Of a stretch of 64,000 nt of DNA, positions 40,098-48,642 are shown piece by piece. Below the pieces are notes generated by a model. The model saw nothing but the letters and a program-made list of their open reading frames with translations. It was not told where the DNA came from and searched no databases. Position 1 is the first letter of the stretch, and each line of letters opens with the position of its first letter. The DNA comes from Synergistaceae bacterium UBA5827 (GTDB lineage Bacteria; Synergistota; Synergistia; Synergistales; 79-D21), in the NCBI GenBank assembly GCA_002432945.1, contig DJHE01000019.1, forward strand, positions 109,281 to 173,280, read 5' to 3'. Position numbers and translations under genes: made by a program.

Positions 40098-41375
40098 CTA
40101 ACAACGTTCAGATCCCGCCCTGGCGGCGAGGTCGGCCACAACCCTGCCTCGTGCGACTTCTGCCTGGGTTCCCGTGGCCATTTCCTTCACGGCTACGACT
40201 CCCTTTTCGATCTCGCTCGAGCCCAGGACGCAAACAAAAGCGGATTTCGCGGTTCCGGCAGCTTTCATCTGGGCCTTCACGCCCTTGCCGGAAGTGTCCA
40301 TATCCGCGGGAACTCCTGCCTTTCTCAGTTCGTAGAGGAGGCGCAGGCCCTCGTCCCGGGCGCTGTCTTCGGCAACCACCACCGTGGCAAAAATCGATGG
40401 TTCCGCGCCGAAGCTGAGCCCTTGCTGTTCCATCGTCAGGACGATGCGATCCAGTCCGGCGGCAAACCCCACCCCCGGGGTGTGGGGTCCACCGATCGCT
40501 TCCGCGAGGTTATCATAGCGTCCCCCGCCGCATACGGCATTCTGGGCCCCGAGGTCACCCGACAAGACCTCGTATGCGGTTTTCGTGTAATAGTCCAGAC
40601 CCCTGACCAGCCTCTTGTCGATCCGGAACTTCGCCCCAATGAGGTCCAGCCCCTTCAGGACCTCGTCAAAGTGGTCCCTGCATTCCCCGCATAGGTGATC
40701 CCGGACATCCGGGGCCCCGTCCGTTACGGCCTTGCAGGTTTCGACCTTGCAATCAAGGATCCTCAGGGGATTTCGATCGAAGCGTCCCTGGCAGGTCGGG
40801 CAAAGGGAATCGAAATGCTTTCGAAGGTAATCCTGCAGGGCTCCGCGGTAGAGAGGCCTGCAGGCTGGACAGCCCACCGAGTTCACCAGGACCTCCAGGT
40901 TGGCCAGGCCGAGCCTGCGGAAAATTTCCAGGGAAAGGGCAATCACTTCGACGTCCACTAGCGGGCTGGAAGAGCCGATAGCCTCGAAATCCAGCTGCCA
41001 GAACTGGCGGTAGCGTCCCTTTTGCGGGCGCTCGTATCGCATCATGGGACCCGCGCACCATAGCTTGGAAGGCTGGGGGCCACTTGCCATTCCATGTTCC
41101 AGGTAGGTGCGCACCATCGATGCTGTCGCCTCGGGCCGAAGGGTCAGGCTGCGGCCGGACCGGTCAGAAAACGTGTACATTTCCTTTTCAACAACGTCCG
41201 TGGTCTCGCCAATCCCTCGTGAAAACAGTTCCGTCTGCTCGAATATCGGCAGATGGACCTCCCGGTATCCGAAATCCTCCGCTATTTTTCTGGTCACCTC
41301 GAAAATCGATGCCCATTTCCAGGACTCGTCCGGGAGTATGTCTCTCACGCCACGGGGCGCCTTGATGTTTTCCAT
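40098..41375 (-). CDS. hisS: Histidyl-tRNA synthetase
   Basis: 425 aa class II synthetase. Opens with KAPRGVRDILPDE, then TLRPEATASMVRTYLEH and MMRYERPQKGRYRQFWQLDFE (motif 2), histidine-specific LVRGLDYYTKTAYEV near 262, and a C-terminal anticodon domain. AGGAGG precedes the ATG. Paired with aspS, a common bacterial arrangement. Confidence 0.97.
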   Translation of the reverse strand: MENIKAPRGVRDILPDESWKWASIFEVTRKIAEDFGYREVHLPIFEQTELFSRGIGETTDVVEKEMYTFSDRSGRSLTLRPEATASMVRTYLEHGMASGPQPSKLWCAGPMMRYERPQKGRYRQFWQLDFEAIGSSSPLVDVEVIALSLEIFRRLGLANLEVLVNSVGCPACRPLYRGALQDYLRKHFDSLCPTCQGRFDRNPLRILDCKVETCKAVTDGAPDVRDHLCGECRDHFDEVLKGLDLIGAKFRIDKRLVRGLDYYTKTAYEVLSGDLGAQNAVCGGGRYDNLAEAIGGPHTPGVGFAAGLDRIVLTMEQQGLSFGAEPSIFATVVVAEDSARDEGLRLLYELRKAGVPADMDTSGKGVKAQMKAAGTAKSAFVCVLGSSEIEKGVVAVKEMATGTQAEVARGRVVADLAARAGSERC

Positions 41376-41451
41376 CCGTTCTGACCTCCTGCAAATTTTG
41401 AGTTCGTGACGTGTATTTTACCCGAAAGGAGAGTAATTTCATCTGCCCCGC

Positions 41452-41491
41452 AAAAAAAGGCGGCCTCGCTCCTTGCGGAGGGAGAACCGCC
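41452..41491 (-). terminator. Intrinsic terminator after spoVS
   Basis: Minus strand imperfect stem (GGCGG...CCGCC with an inner CTCC/GGAG pairing) followed by seven T residues, 30 bases past the spoVS stop. Confidence 0.65.
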
Positions 41492-41520
41492 AAGACGTCT
41501 CCGTTTCCCGGGGTGAAGAC

Positions 41521-41781
41521 CTAGCGGGCCTCCAGCTGGAACTTGATCGCGGTCCGCTCCTCCCCGTCGATCTCGATTTTTGCAAAAGCAGGAATACAAA
41601 CCATGTCGATCCCGTTGGGGGCGACGTACCCCCTCGCGATTGCGATCGATTTCACTGCCTGGTTAACGGCTCCTGCGCCCACGGCCTGCACTTCCACCGC
41701 CCCTTTTTCACGCAGGACGGCAGCCATGGCCCCCGCAACGGACTTGGGCTGTGAAGTAGCCGAGACCTTGAGGATTTCCAT
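41521..41781 (-). CDS. spoVS: SpoVS-family Alba-like protein
   Basis: 86 aa, a near-complete match in length and sequence pattern to stage V sporulation protein S: MEILKVSATSQPKSVAGAMA at the start, VQAVGAGAVNQAVKSIAIARG and DMVCIPAFAKIEIDGEERTA. The fold is Alba-like and it may bind nucleic acid. No sporulation genes occur here; SpoVS is also found in non-sporulating lineages. It has its own promoter and terminator. Confidence 0.95.
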   Translation of the reverse strand: MEILKVSATSQPKSVAGAMAAVLREKGAVEVQAVGAGAVNQAVKSIAIARGYVAPNGIDMVCIPAFAKIEIDGEERTAIKFQLEAR

Positions 41782-41854
41782 ACTCTCCGACCCCCTTGCG
41801 CTGGTGTGATGTCGTTCGAATGTCCGAATGAAGCCGCGGGTTCAGGGTCTGTTA

Positions 41855-41883
41855 ATTGTATCTCCATCCCTTAGGTAAATCAA
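41855..41883 (-). promoter_or_regulatory. Promoter of spoVS
   Basis: Minus strand TTGATT, 17 bases, TACAAT, about 73 bases before the spoVS start. Confidence 0.6.
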
Positions 41884-41898
41884 GGTTAGTTTATCATG

Positions 41899-43425
41899 TT
41901 ATCCAAAAAGCAAACGTTCGCGCCCAAAAAGGGAAACCTTTTCCGCAAGGTCCATTGCAACCTCCCTGGAAGGGAGCTCCGTGCGCCAGGTCCAGTTTCC
42001 AAGGAGGCTGGAAGGCTGGTTCATCCTTGATTGGCCGTCAAGGCCCAGAATGTCCTGCATCGGGCAGATCGCCCAAGCCGCCCGGGAGGAAAGGGCCAGC
42101 CTGACGAGGTCTGCAGCCACCCCCTCGGCCCTTACCGGGTGCCCGACGTACCGGGACAGGAGGGTACGGCCTTCAGGGCCAAGTTCCTCCTCGAACCATC
42201 CGCGGGCCGTGTTGTTGTCATGGGTTCCCGTATAGGCCACGACTGCTTCGGGGAAGTTATGGGGCGCGTGCGGGTTCGACCCGGCTTCCCCGGAAAAACC
42301 GAATTGGAGGACCCTCATACCGGGAAGGCCAAAGCGGTCCTTAAGGCTTTCTACATCCGGGGTGATGATCCCAAGGTCCTCCGCCACGATGGGCAATCCG
42401 GGGTGATCTTCCGCAAGCCGCTTCAGCAGGGCTTCCCCCGGTGCCTTCACCCACTCGCCCCGGATAGCCGTCTCTTCCCCGGCGGGGATCGACCAGAAGG
42501 CAGCCAGTCCCCTGAAATGGTCGAGGCGGAGACAGTCGAAAAGCGAAAGGGCATGGCAGACCCTTGACCTCCACCATGAAAAATCGTCCCTGCGATGGGT
42601 CTCCCACCGGTAGGTCGGGTTCCCCCACCTTTGCCCCGTCCGGCTGTAATAATCGGGCGGCACTCCTGCTACCGAGATCGGCCGGCCGTCAGGCTCGAGA
42701 TCGAAACCTTCCTGCCAGCTCCAGGCGTCCGCGCTATCCAATCCCACGTAAATAGGCAGGTCCCCGAAAAGGGTGATCCCGCGGCGTTTGGCCTCCTCAC
42801 GCAGCTTGCTCCACTGGCGGAAAAAAAGCCACTGCCCGAACTCGACCCTGTCCCTTTCGGGCTTAAGGGTTGACGCGGCTTCCTCCAGTGCCTTGGGGTC
42901 CCTCTTCCGTAGAGGCTCCGGCCAATTGAGCCAGGATTTGCCTCCCTGCGCAGCCTTGATGGCGCAAAAGAGCGAATATGCTTCCAGCCAACCGCCATTT
43001 CGCGCACGGAATTCGTCGTACTCCTCCCTATATGCCGGCAGGGAAGCCCCATCCCTGAAACAACTCCAGGCATTGTCCAGGGCTGCCCCTTTACGATCGA
43101 AAACGAGGTCCCAGTTTACGGGGGCTTCGGGTGCCGTCCAATCCGGCTTTCCGGCAGAAGGGGGAAGGAGCCTCATCCCCACCAGGTCTTCCAGGTCGAC
43201 AAGCAACTCGTTGCCTGCAAAAGCTGAAACCCCGCAGTATGGAGAACCGCCAAGGGCCCTGTCCACAGGGCCTACAGGCAGGATTTGCCAGAGACTCTGG
43301 CCCGCATCGACGAGGAAGTCCAGGAAATCCGTCGACTCGACACCCAGGCCACCGATACCGGCACCCGAGGGCAGGGAGGTGAGATGCTGCAGGATACCGC
43401 TTGCACGCTGTCCTTTGAGGTTCAT
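41899..43425 (-). CDS. malQ: 4-alpha-glucanotransferase
   Basis: 508 aa GH77 enzyme that disproportionates maltodextrins or glycogen-derived glucans. RASGILQHLTSLPSGAGIGGLG at the start, LFGDLPIYVGLDSADAW near 222, CLRLDHFRGLAAFWSIPAGE near 298 (nucleophile region), IVAEDLGIITPDV near 343 and AYTGTHDNNTARGWF near 393 are all present. Divergent from the aminotransferase, sharing a palindromic control region. Confidence 0.95.
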   Translation of the reverse strand: MNLKGQRASGILQHLTSLPSGAGIGGLGVESTDFLDFLVDAGQSLWQILPVGPVDRALGGSPYCGVSAFAGNELLVDLEDLVGMRLLPPSAGKPDWTAPEAPVNWDLVFDRKGAALDNAWSCFRDGASLPAYREEYDEFRARNGGWLEAYSLFCAIKAAQGGKSWLNWPEPLRKRDPKALEEAASTLKPERDRVEFGQWLFFRQWSKLREEAKRRGITLFGDLPIYVGLDSADAWSWQEGFDLEPDGRPISVAGVPPDYYSRTGQRWGNPTYRWETHRRDDFSWWRSRVCHALSLFDCLRLDHFRGLAAFWSIPAGEETAIRGEWVKAPGEALLKRLAEDHPGLPIVAEDLGIITPDVESLKDRFGLPGMRVLQFGFSGEAGSNPHAPHNFPEAVVAYTGTHDNNTARGWFEEELGPEGRTLLSRYVGHPVRAEGVAADLVRLALSSRAAWAICPMQDILGLDGQSRMNQPSSLLGNWTWRTELPSREVAMDLAEKVSLFGRERLLFG

Positions 43426-43477
43426 CGAACGCCCCTCTAACGCTTGGGAGTGGTCTCCCGCAGGCCCCGGAAGACTT

Positions 43478-43496
43478 CTTCATATTTTATATGAAG
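43478..43496. promoter_or_regulatory. Palindromic operator candidate between malQ and the aminotransferase
   Basis: CTTCATAT-TTT-ATATGAAG, eight-bp perfect arms. It lies 53 bases before malQ and 9 bases upstream of the -35 box of the plus-strand promoter. TATAAAAT inside the repeat could be the malQ -10. The position suggests a regulator site for one or both genes. Confidence 0.5.
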
Positions 43497-43504
43497 GCGG
43501 GACT

Positions 43505-43532
43505 TTGACGGGACTCCTGTTGACCCTAAAAT
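43505..43532 (+). promoter_or_regulatory. Promoter of the aminotransferase gene
   Basis: TTGACG, 16 bases, TAAAAT; each box matches consensus at five of six positions. It lies 34 bases before the ATG. Confidence 0.65.
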
Positions 43533-43565
43533 AGGACCATTGAAGGATTCGAGGGAGGAATTCGA

Positions 43566-44777
43566 ATGCAGTGGGAAAGCTTCTTCAACCTCAAAGCCGG
43601 CAGAATCGGCCCGTCCATCATCGCGGAGATGGCAAGGATGGTGGGCCCGGACGGCATCTCTTTCACCAGCGGGGAACCCTCTGCAGACCTCATTCCCCTG
43701 GCCGGGCTCAAGGCAGCCTTCAAAAAAACCCTTAGTAACGCCTCGCTTTTTTCCTACCCCTCCACGCCGGGATACCCCCCGTTGAGGGAATGGATTTCCG
43801 AGTGGATGTCCAGCGAGAACCTGGCCCCAGGGTGGATGGATCCTTCCTGCGTGATCCTGACCAACGGATCCCAGGGAGCCGTGAATTTGGTGGCGGAAAC
43901 CTTCATTGACCCGCGGGACCTTCTACTGACGGAAAGCCCGACCTACCCCGAAGCCCTGCTGGCTTTCCAGCGGGAAGGCGCGGTCATCCTGCCCGTCCCG
44001 GTCGACGAGGAGGGACCCATACCGGAAGCGCTGGAAGAGGTCCTGGCCCGGCGGAAGGCGAAGTTCTTCTACACGGTCGTCAACTTCCAGAACCCTTCGG
44101 GCTGCACGACGTCGGATCGCAGGAAGGCCGCAATCCTCGACCTGGCCAGGAAACATGCCTTCTTCATCCTGGAAGACGACCCCTACCGATACCTGCGCTA
44201 CGAGGGGAAACCCACGCGAAGCTATTTCGAGATGGCCGGGGATGACCAACGGGTGATCTACCTCGGCAGTTTCTCCAAGATCCTCTCCCCTGGAGTCCGA
44301 TGCGGCTGGTGCGCCTTCCCGCCAGGAGTGAGAAACAAGCTGCTTGAGATCCGGCTGAGCCTGGAACTATGCCCTACAGCTCTCACACAGGGCGCTGTTT
44401 TCGAGTTCCTCCGCGAGTGTGACCTTGAGGAACACCTGGATGGGCTCGTCCGTGTCTACAGAACCCGGCGGGATGCCCTCGTCCGGGCCCTTGAAGCTTC
44501 GGCTTCCGCTGCGGGGTTGAGACTGAGCGTTCCTAAAGGGGGCTTCTTCCTCTGGGGGACATGCAGCGGCATACCTGACATGTTCGCCTTTGCCAAGTAT
44601 GCCGCTGTGGAAAAAAAGGTAGGGCTTATCCCTGGGCGGTTCTTCTACCCGAACGTGGGAGACGGAGAGAACACGATCCGCTTTGCCTTCGCCAAGGTGA
44701 CGCCGGAACAGTCGATGGAAGGGTCAAGACGGTTCAGGGAAGCCCTGGAAAGCTTCCCCGGAAGGTACAGCCTATGA
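43566..44777 (+). CDS. PLP-dependent class I aminotransferase (LysN/2-aminoadipate type)
   Basis: 403 aa. Fold type I aminotransferase of the MocR/LysN-like group without a DNA-binding domain. GISFTSGEPSADLIPL near 35, YPSTPGYPPLREWISEWM near 65, TNGSQGAVNLVAETF near 100, NFQNPSGCTT near 178, DDPYRYLRYEG near 210 and the PLP-lysine in YLGSFSKILSPGVRCGW near 241. Likely catabolic on branched, aromatic or aminoadipate-like amino acids; exact substrate unknown. Its tail overlaps the convergent GNAT gene. Confidence 0.9.
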   Translation: MQWESFFNLKAGRIGPSIIAEMARMVGPDGISFTSGEPSADLIPLAGLKAAFKKTLSNASLFSYPSTPGYPPLREWISEWMSSENLAPGWMDPSCVILTNGSQGAVNLVAETFIDPRDLLLTESPTYPEALLAFQREGAVILPVPVDEEGPIPEALEEVLARRKAKFFYTVVNFQNPSGCTTSDRRKAAILDLARKHAFFILEDDPYRYLRYEGKPTRSYFEMAGDDQRVIYLGSFSKILSPGVRCGWCAFPPGVRNKLLEIRLSLELCPTALTQGAVFEFLRECDLEEHLDGLVRVYRTRRDALVRALEASASAAGLRLSVPKGGFFLWGTCSGIPDMFAFAKYAAVEKKVGLIPGRFFYPNVGDGENTIRFAFAKVTPEQSMEGSRRFREALESFPGRYSL

Positions 44778-45254
44778 AATGAACTTGCAGTAAGTCACGA
44801 GGTCGTCACCGGCCTCGTAGAAATCGGGTATACGCCCGGTTTCACGAAAACCCGTCCGGAGGTAGAAATGACGCTGCCCTTCGTAATCCTGCCTGCCGGA
44901 GGTTTCCACGCGGAGGATTACCCGGCCTGCAAAGGACATTGCGATCTCTTCAAGATCTTCCAGGATGCGCCTGCCGAACCCCCTCCCCTGGTGTGGTTTC
45001 CCGACCACGATCCAGTAGAGGTCCCAAGCCCAGTCCGTCATGGGGGATCGTCCAAAAACGGCAAAGGCAGCGATGATCCCCCGCTCCCGTCGTTCAACGA
45101 AGAGGTATCCCTTTGCAGGATCGGAAAAGGCATCCCTCAGGACTTCTTCCAGGATATCCAGCTCGCATCTGCGGAAGGCACCCGTACCTTCCGCCAGGCC
45201 GAGGTAGGTCTCCAGGCTATTTCCCGATGGTGAAAGGATGGAGTCAACAGGCAT
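44772..45254 (-). CDS. GNAT-family N-acetyltransferase
   Basis: 160 aa. The acetyl-CoA loop is visible as YWIVVGKPHQGRGFGRRILEDLE near residues 80-102, and the C-terminal GQRHFYLRTGFRETGRIPDFYEAGDD is the usual beta5-alpha4 block of Rim-like acetyltransferases. ATG at 45254 lies inside the end of the upstream ligase gene (11-base overlap) with AAAGGA nine bases before it. Third gene of the ATP-grasp cassette; its substrate may be the ligase product or precursor. Confidence 0.88.
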   Translation of the reverse strand: MPVDSILSPSGNSLETYLGLAEGTGAFRRCELDILEEVLRDAFSDPAKGYLFVERRERGIIAAFAVFGRSPMTDWAWDLYWIVVGKPHQGRGFGRRILEDLEEIAMSFAGRVILRVETSGRQDYEGQRHFYLRTGFRETGRIPDFYEAGDDLVTYCKFIS

Positions 45255-46230
45255 AGGCAAGAATCCTTTCCACAACTTGGGGGTATGAATAGCCGCAGTT
45301 CCTCCCCTGGCGTGAAAATCCGCTGTCCTCGTTGATATCAGGGTTGGGATTGACGTCAAGGACGTAAGGAAAACCTTCCCTTTCACGCAAATCGACCCTG
45401 AAGTACCCTCTACACCCGAGTATCTCCCCTGCCCTGCGCGCCATATCCACCAACCTTTCCCTGAGGCATGGGGCAATCCCCTCCTCAAGAACCGGCAGGA
45501 TTTCGCGAAATTCGGCACAGGAAGGATCCCACTTCGAATCGTAATGGAGGAATGGCACTTTGCCCGAATAACGGGAATAATCGATCATGGAAACACCAAG
45601 GACCTCGTAAGGGGGATTCCCCAGAAAGCCTACGTTGAACTCCCGGCCTGGAATGAACTCCTCCAGGATGATCCCTTTCGGGAACTCGTCCAGTTTTTGG
45701 CGGAGGACTTTTTCTAGGCTTCCCTCCTCGCTGACAAGACAATCCCTTTCGATGCCCACGCTTCCGTCTTCGAAGCAGGGCTTGATGAAAAGAGGGAAAT
45801 CCAGCCCGGACCAGGGGTGTCCCTCCAGGTCCCTCAAAAAAATCCCGCGCGGAACCGGGATCGAGTTTCTTTCAAGAAGCCTCTTGGCACCTTCCTTATC
45901 GAGGCATTTCCCCAGGGTTGTTGAAGGGTTCCCAGTGAAAGGAACACCCAGGTTCTCAAGCATCCGGGCAAAGGAAATTTCCATGCCGGCATCGCCGCTG
46001 AATCCCTCGAACAGGTTGAAAACCCGTGCGGGAAGCCGGGAAGAGATGACCTCGCGAATCCGGTCAAGACGTGGGAAATCTTCCGCCCTCACGTAAAGTT
46101 TCTCTACCGGGACCCCTATGCCGGTAAAAACGGATTCCAGCGACTGGGTACACCGGAGCACGTCAAGAACATCCGCGCGCCCTGTCTGCTCCAGCCCTAC
46201 CGTGATCAGGACACGTCCGGGGTCAGGCAT
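45244..46230 (-). CDS. ATP-grasp ligase, D-Ala-D-Ala-ligase-like (second copy)
   Basis: 328 aa. D-Ala-D-Ala-ligase superfamily: NLFEGFSGDAGMEISFARMLENLGVPFTG near 72-100, DKEGAKRLLERNSIPVPRG near 113, a central PLFIKPCFEDGSVGI near 145, EEFIPGREFNVGFLG near 190, and YFRVDLREREGFPYVLDVNPNPDINEDSGF near 275, which contains the Mg/ATP-binding DVNPNP. It differs from true Ddl in the C-terminal substrate region. It overlaps the preceding ATP-grasp gene by eight bases. Confidence 0.85.
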   Translation of the reverse strand: MPDPGRVLITVGLEQTGRADVLDVLRCTQSLESVFTGIGVPVEKLYVRAEDFPRLDRIREVISSRLPARVFNLFEGFSGDAGMEISFARMLENLGVPFTGNPSTTLGKCLDKEGAKRLLERNSIPVPRGIFLRDLEGHPWSGLDFPLFIKPCFEDGSVGIERDCLVSEEGSLEKVLRQKLDEFPKGIILEEFIPGREFNVGFLGNPPYEVLGVSMIDYSRYSGKVPFLHYDSKWDPSCAEFREILPVLEEGIAPCLRERLVDMARRAGEILGCRGYFRVDLREREGFPYVLDVNPNPDINEDSGFSRQGRNCGYSYPQVVERILAYAC

Positions 46231-47263
46231 AACGGCAACCTGCAGGCAAGGCCAGCCTGCAGCGACTAAAGGCTTCTTCCAGGAGGGTACGGATAAGGGT
46301 CGTGTAATCCCCTCCGTTCAGTTCGAAGAGGATCGGGAGATCCCCAAACTCGGGGTTGAGTCCCGGAAGCGGGTTAACGTCGATGACACGAGGCATTCCG
46401 TCACTGTCCAACCGGAGGTCGATCCTGGCCATGTCCCTGAGTTCAAGGGCCTCATAGGCCTTGATCGCTTCCGTCTCGATCTGCAAACGGACCGATGCGG
46501 GCAAGGATTCTCCGTTTTCGTATCGCATGCACTCGCGCCAGTGCCTTTTTCGTTCGATCGAGTAGAGGAAGTCCTCTTCCGGACCGGTCCCCGGCAGTAC
46601 CCGCATGATCCCCAGTACCCTCACCTTGAGGGTGCCGGCAAGGCCTACCGTCACTTCTTCGTTGGGCAAGAAATCTTCGACGATGGCGGGTTCATGGTAC
46701 CTTTCGAGGATATAACGGACTTTCTCGAGGAGTTTCCTCTCGTCCGACACTATCGAATCGGCAAAAACCCCTTTGGAGGAACCTTCCCAGCGGGGCTTGA
46801 CGATGTAGCGCCTTCCCCCTGTGAAAATCCCTTTCAGGGAATCCAGTTTTTCGAGCCGGTCGATCATGTGCTGCCCGGGAACGGCAACACCAAGAGAACG
46901 GAGAAACTGCCCCGTCGTGTACTTGTCCAGGGTCATGCCGAGGGCAAGCGAATCGGAGCCCGAGTATGGGATACCCAGGCTTTCGAGAATGCAGGGAACC
47001 TGCGCTTCCCTGGAACGCGTCTTCCCGCGGCCTTCGGCGATGTTCAGCACAAAGTCGGGTTTTGTCCTTGAAAGGGATTCGAGGAAAGTGTCATCCTGGT
47101 TGAAGAGGAGGACCTCAAAACCATGGCGCTCGATTTCGGTTTGCAGGGCCTGGATCGTTTCGAGGGGATCGTACTCCTCCTCGTCTTCTCCGTGCCCGGT
47201 CTTGAGATTGAAAGTAATTCCGACTGTCCTGACCGGTAGCAGCGGGACCTCTTCCTCTTCCAT
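46223..47263 (-). CDS. ATP-grasp ligase, D-Ala-D-Ala-ligase-like (first copy)
   Basis: 346 aa. Same superfamily as its neighbour but clearly divergent from it: FVLNIAEGRGKTRSREAQVPCILESLGIPYSGSD near 82-115, LDKYTTGQFLRSLGVAVPG, YIVKPRWEGSSKGVF near 160, EDFLPNEEVTVGLAG near 205, and RIDLRLDSDGMPRVIDVNPLPGLNPEFGDLP near 285. ATG at 47263 has GGGGGGA upstream. The tandem pair plus GNAT suggests synthesis of a small peptide-like or amidated compound; this is inference. Confidence 0.85.
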   Translation of the reverse strand: MEEEEVPLLPVRTVGITFNLKTGHGEDEEEYDPLETIQALQTEIERHGFEVLLFNQDDTFLESLSRTKPDFVLNIAEGRGKTRSREAQVPCILESLGIPYSGSDSLALGMTLDKYTTGQFLRSLGVAVPGQHMIDRLEKLDSLKGIFTGGRRYIVKPRWEGSSKGVFADSIVSDERKLLEKVRYILERYHEPAIVEDFLPNEEVTVGLAGTLKVRVLGIMRVLPGTGPEEDFLYSIERKRHWRECMRYENGESLPASVRLQIETEAIKAYEALELRDMARIDLRLDSDGMPRVIDVNPLPGLNPEFGDLPILFELNGGDYTTLIRTLLEEAFSRCRLALPAGCRYA

Positions 47264-47389
47264 CCTTTTTCCCCCCAATAATCGCTTGATCGATTTTGCG
47301 CTTATTCTGACATTCCAGCGGAGGAAATCAAGAGGCCTGCAACAATTGGTCTCTTCGGTTGAAACGAGACAGCCTCGCGCAGGGATGCT

Positions 47390-47899
47390 ATGATGTCACC
47401 CGGGGTGATAAGGCTGGCTTTCACGCTGATGCGCCATAACGCCCGGGCCAGGATCGGCCCCTTGCTCGCCGCCCTGGCAGTTATATTGGCCGCAAACGTT
47501 GCTGTTCGTGCGTGGCGAACCTTTGAACAGGCGGAGACAAAGCGGGGCTACGAACGCCTTTCGGCAGAAGCGGAAATTCTTGCTTCCCGGTTATCTTTCC
47601 TGGAGGAGACTCTTTCGGGGCTTGAGAGAGAATTGGAGGCAAAACGCCTCCTTATCGAAAAACTGGACGTTGAAATAAGGGAAACATCCGGCAAGGTCCG
47701 TCTTGAAGCCCTTGCCAGGAGAGAGTCCGTCGCGAAGCTTTATAATTTCCAGGCTGAAGACTACCAGGAAACCTACCGAAAATACGAAGGGGAAGTCGCC
47801 AATCTCAGGGACATGTACAAATCCCTGAACAAGTTAGCTGACGAACTGGACCTGCCGTTCCGGGAAATCACGATGAAAGCCAGGGAAAAAAACCCTTGA
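47390..47899 (+). CDS. Membrane-anchored coiled-coil protein, unknown function
   Basis: 169 aa. One N-terminal membrane segment (IGPLLAALAVILAANVAVRAW, residues 22-42), then a long coiled coil from about 50 to 110 (EAEILASRLSFLEETLSGLERELEAKRLLIEKLD) and a charged tail. No recognised family. Divergent from the ATP-grasp cassette by about 125 bases and followed closely by a zinc-ribbon gene. Confidence 0.65.
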   Translation: MMSPGVIRLAFTLMRHNARARIGPLLAALAVILAANVAVRAWRTFEQAETKRGYERLSAEAEILASRLSFLEETLSGLERELEAKRLLIEKLDVEIRETSGKVRLEALARRESVAKLYNFQAEDYQETYRKYEGEVANLRDMYKSLNKLADELDLPFREITMKAREKNP

Positions 47900-47928
47900 A
47901 GGCAACCCGACTTGAAGGGAGGCAAGGG

Positions 47929-48165
47929 ATGAAGCCCGAACTTAAGCAACTGGACCTTTTTTCCCAGGACATCCCGCAGGACCTCCCGGGCATAGCCGCG
48001 TCCCCAAAAGAGAAACCAGCACCTGTCCAGCGAAAAGAGGCTTCACCAGGCGGAACCGAGTTGAAATCTATCCAGTGCACACGCTGCGGTGAATGGCTTT
48101 GCGATGCCCTTCCAGGGGCAAAGGCCTACTGCCCCAGGTGCCGGGTCTGGTCAGGTTCCAATTGA
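47929..48165 (+). CDS. Small zinc-ribbon protein
   Basis: 78 aa. Starts MKPELKQLDLFSQD; the C-terminal third has CTRCGEWLCDALPGAKAYCPRCRVW, a CxxC-CxxC zinc ribbon. The ATG at 47929 has GGGAGG six bases upstream. Function unknown; the LDLFSQ opening occurs in small DNA- or protein-binding adapters, but no family is claimed. Confidence 0.65.
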   Translation: MKPELKQLDLFSQDIPQDLPGIAASPKEKPAPVQRKEASPGGTELKSIQCTRCGEWLCDALPGAKAYCPRCRVWSGSN

Positions 48166-48210
48166 AAACCTCGCCCCTGTCCCGCGTACTTGGGTAGGAC
48201 TTAATGGTGA

Positions 48211-48239
48211 TTGAACGCATTAAAGTTTTCTGGTATAAT
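48211..48239 (+). promoter_or_regulatory. Promoter of yerC
   Basis: TTGAAC, 17 bases, TATAAT with a TG two bases upstream of the -10. One of the best sigma-70-type promoters in the window. Confidence 0.8.
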
Positions 48240-48282
48240 TACGCACCGAAACCTTGAAAGATTTTTAAAGGAGTTGATGAGC

Positions 48283-48588
48283 GTGTCCGAAAAGTGGAAA
48301 GACCGCCTGACCGATCAGCTCTGCAAAGCCTTGCTCTCTCTCGATTCGGAGGAGGAGGCTTATCGTTTCCTCGAAGATGTGGCAACGATCGGGGAGATCA
48401 TCGCTTTCGCACAGCGCCTTGAAGTGGCCCGCCTTCTCTATGAAGGGAACAACTACCCGCAGGTCGTCCAGAAAACCGGGGCCAGCACGGCGACCATCAG
48501 CCGTGCAAAAAATCTCATCGAACATGGTGCAGACGGTTTTACGCTCGTCCTGGAACGGATCGGGAAAAAGGAAGAAGGAAAGGCCTAG
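48283..48588 (+). CDS. TrpR-related YerC/YecD-family protein
   Basis: 101 aa. Helix-turn-helix fold related to the Trp repressor: LTDQLCKALLSLDSEEEAYRFLEDV, TIGEIIAFAQRLEVARLLYEG and QKTGASTATISRAKNLIEHG. GTG at 48283 is nine bases after AAAGGAG; an ATG two codons before is too close. The promoter overlies any longer start. Monocistronic between its own promoter and terminator; whether it responds to tryptophan is unknown. Confidence 0.88.
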   Translation: MSEKWKDRLTDQLCKALLSLDSEEEAYRFLEDVATIGEIIAFAQRLEVARLLYEGNNYPQVVQKTGASTATISRAKNLIEHGADGFTLVLERIGKKEEGKA

Positions 48589-48604
48589 AGTACCCGTTTT
48601 TGCC

Positions 48605-48642
48605 AAGGCCGATGCGCTTGCTTGCGCATCGGCCTTTTTTTT
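48605..48642 (+). terminator. Intrinsic terminator of yerC
   Basis: Thirteen-bp perfect stem (AAGGCCGATGCGC/GCGCATCGGCCTT), six-base loop, eight T residues. Begins 17 bases after the yerC stop and reaches the end of the convergent rrf2 gene. Confidence 0.92.
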
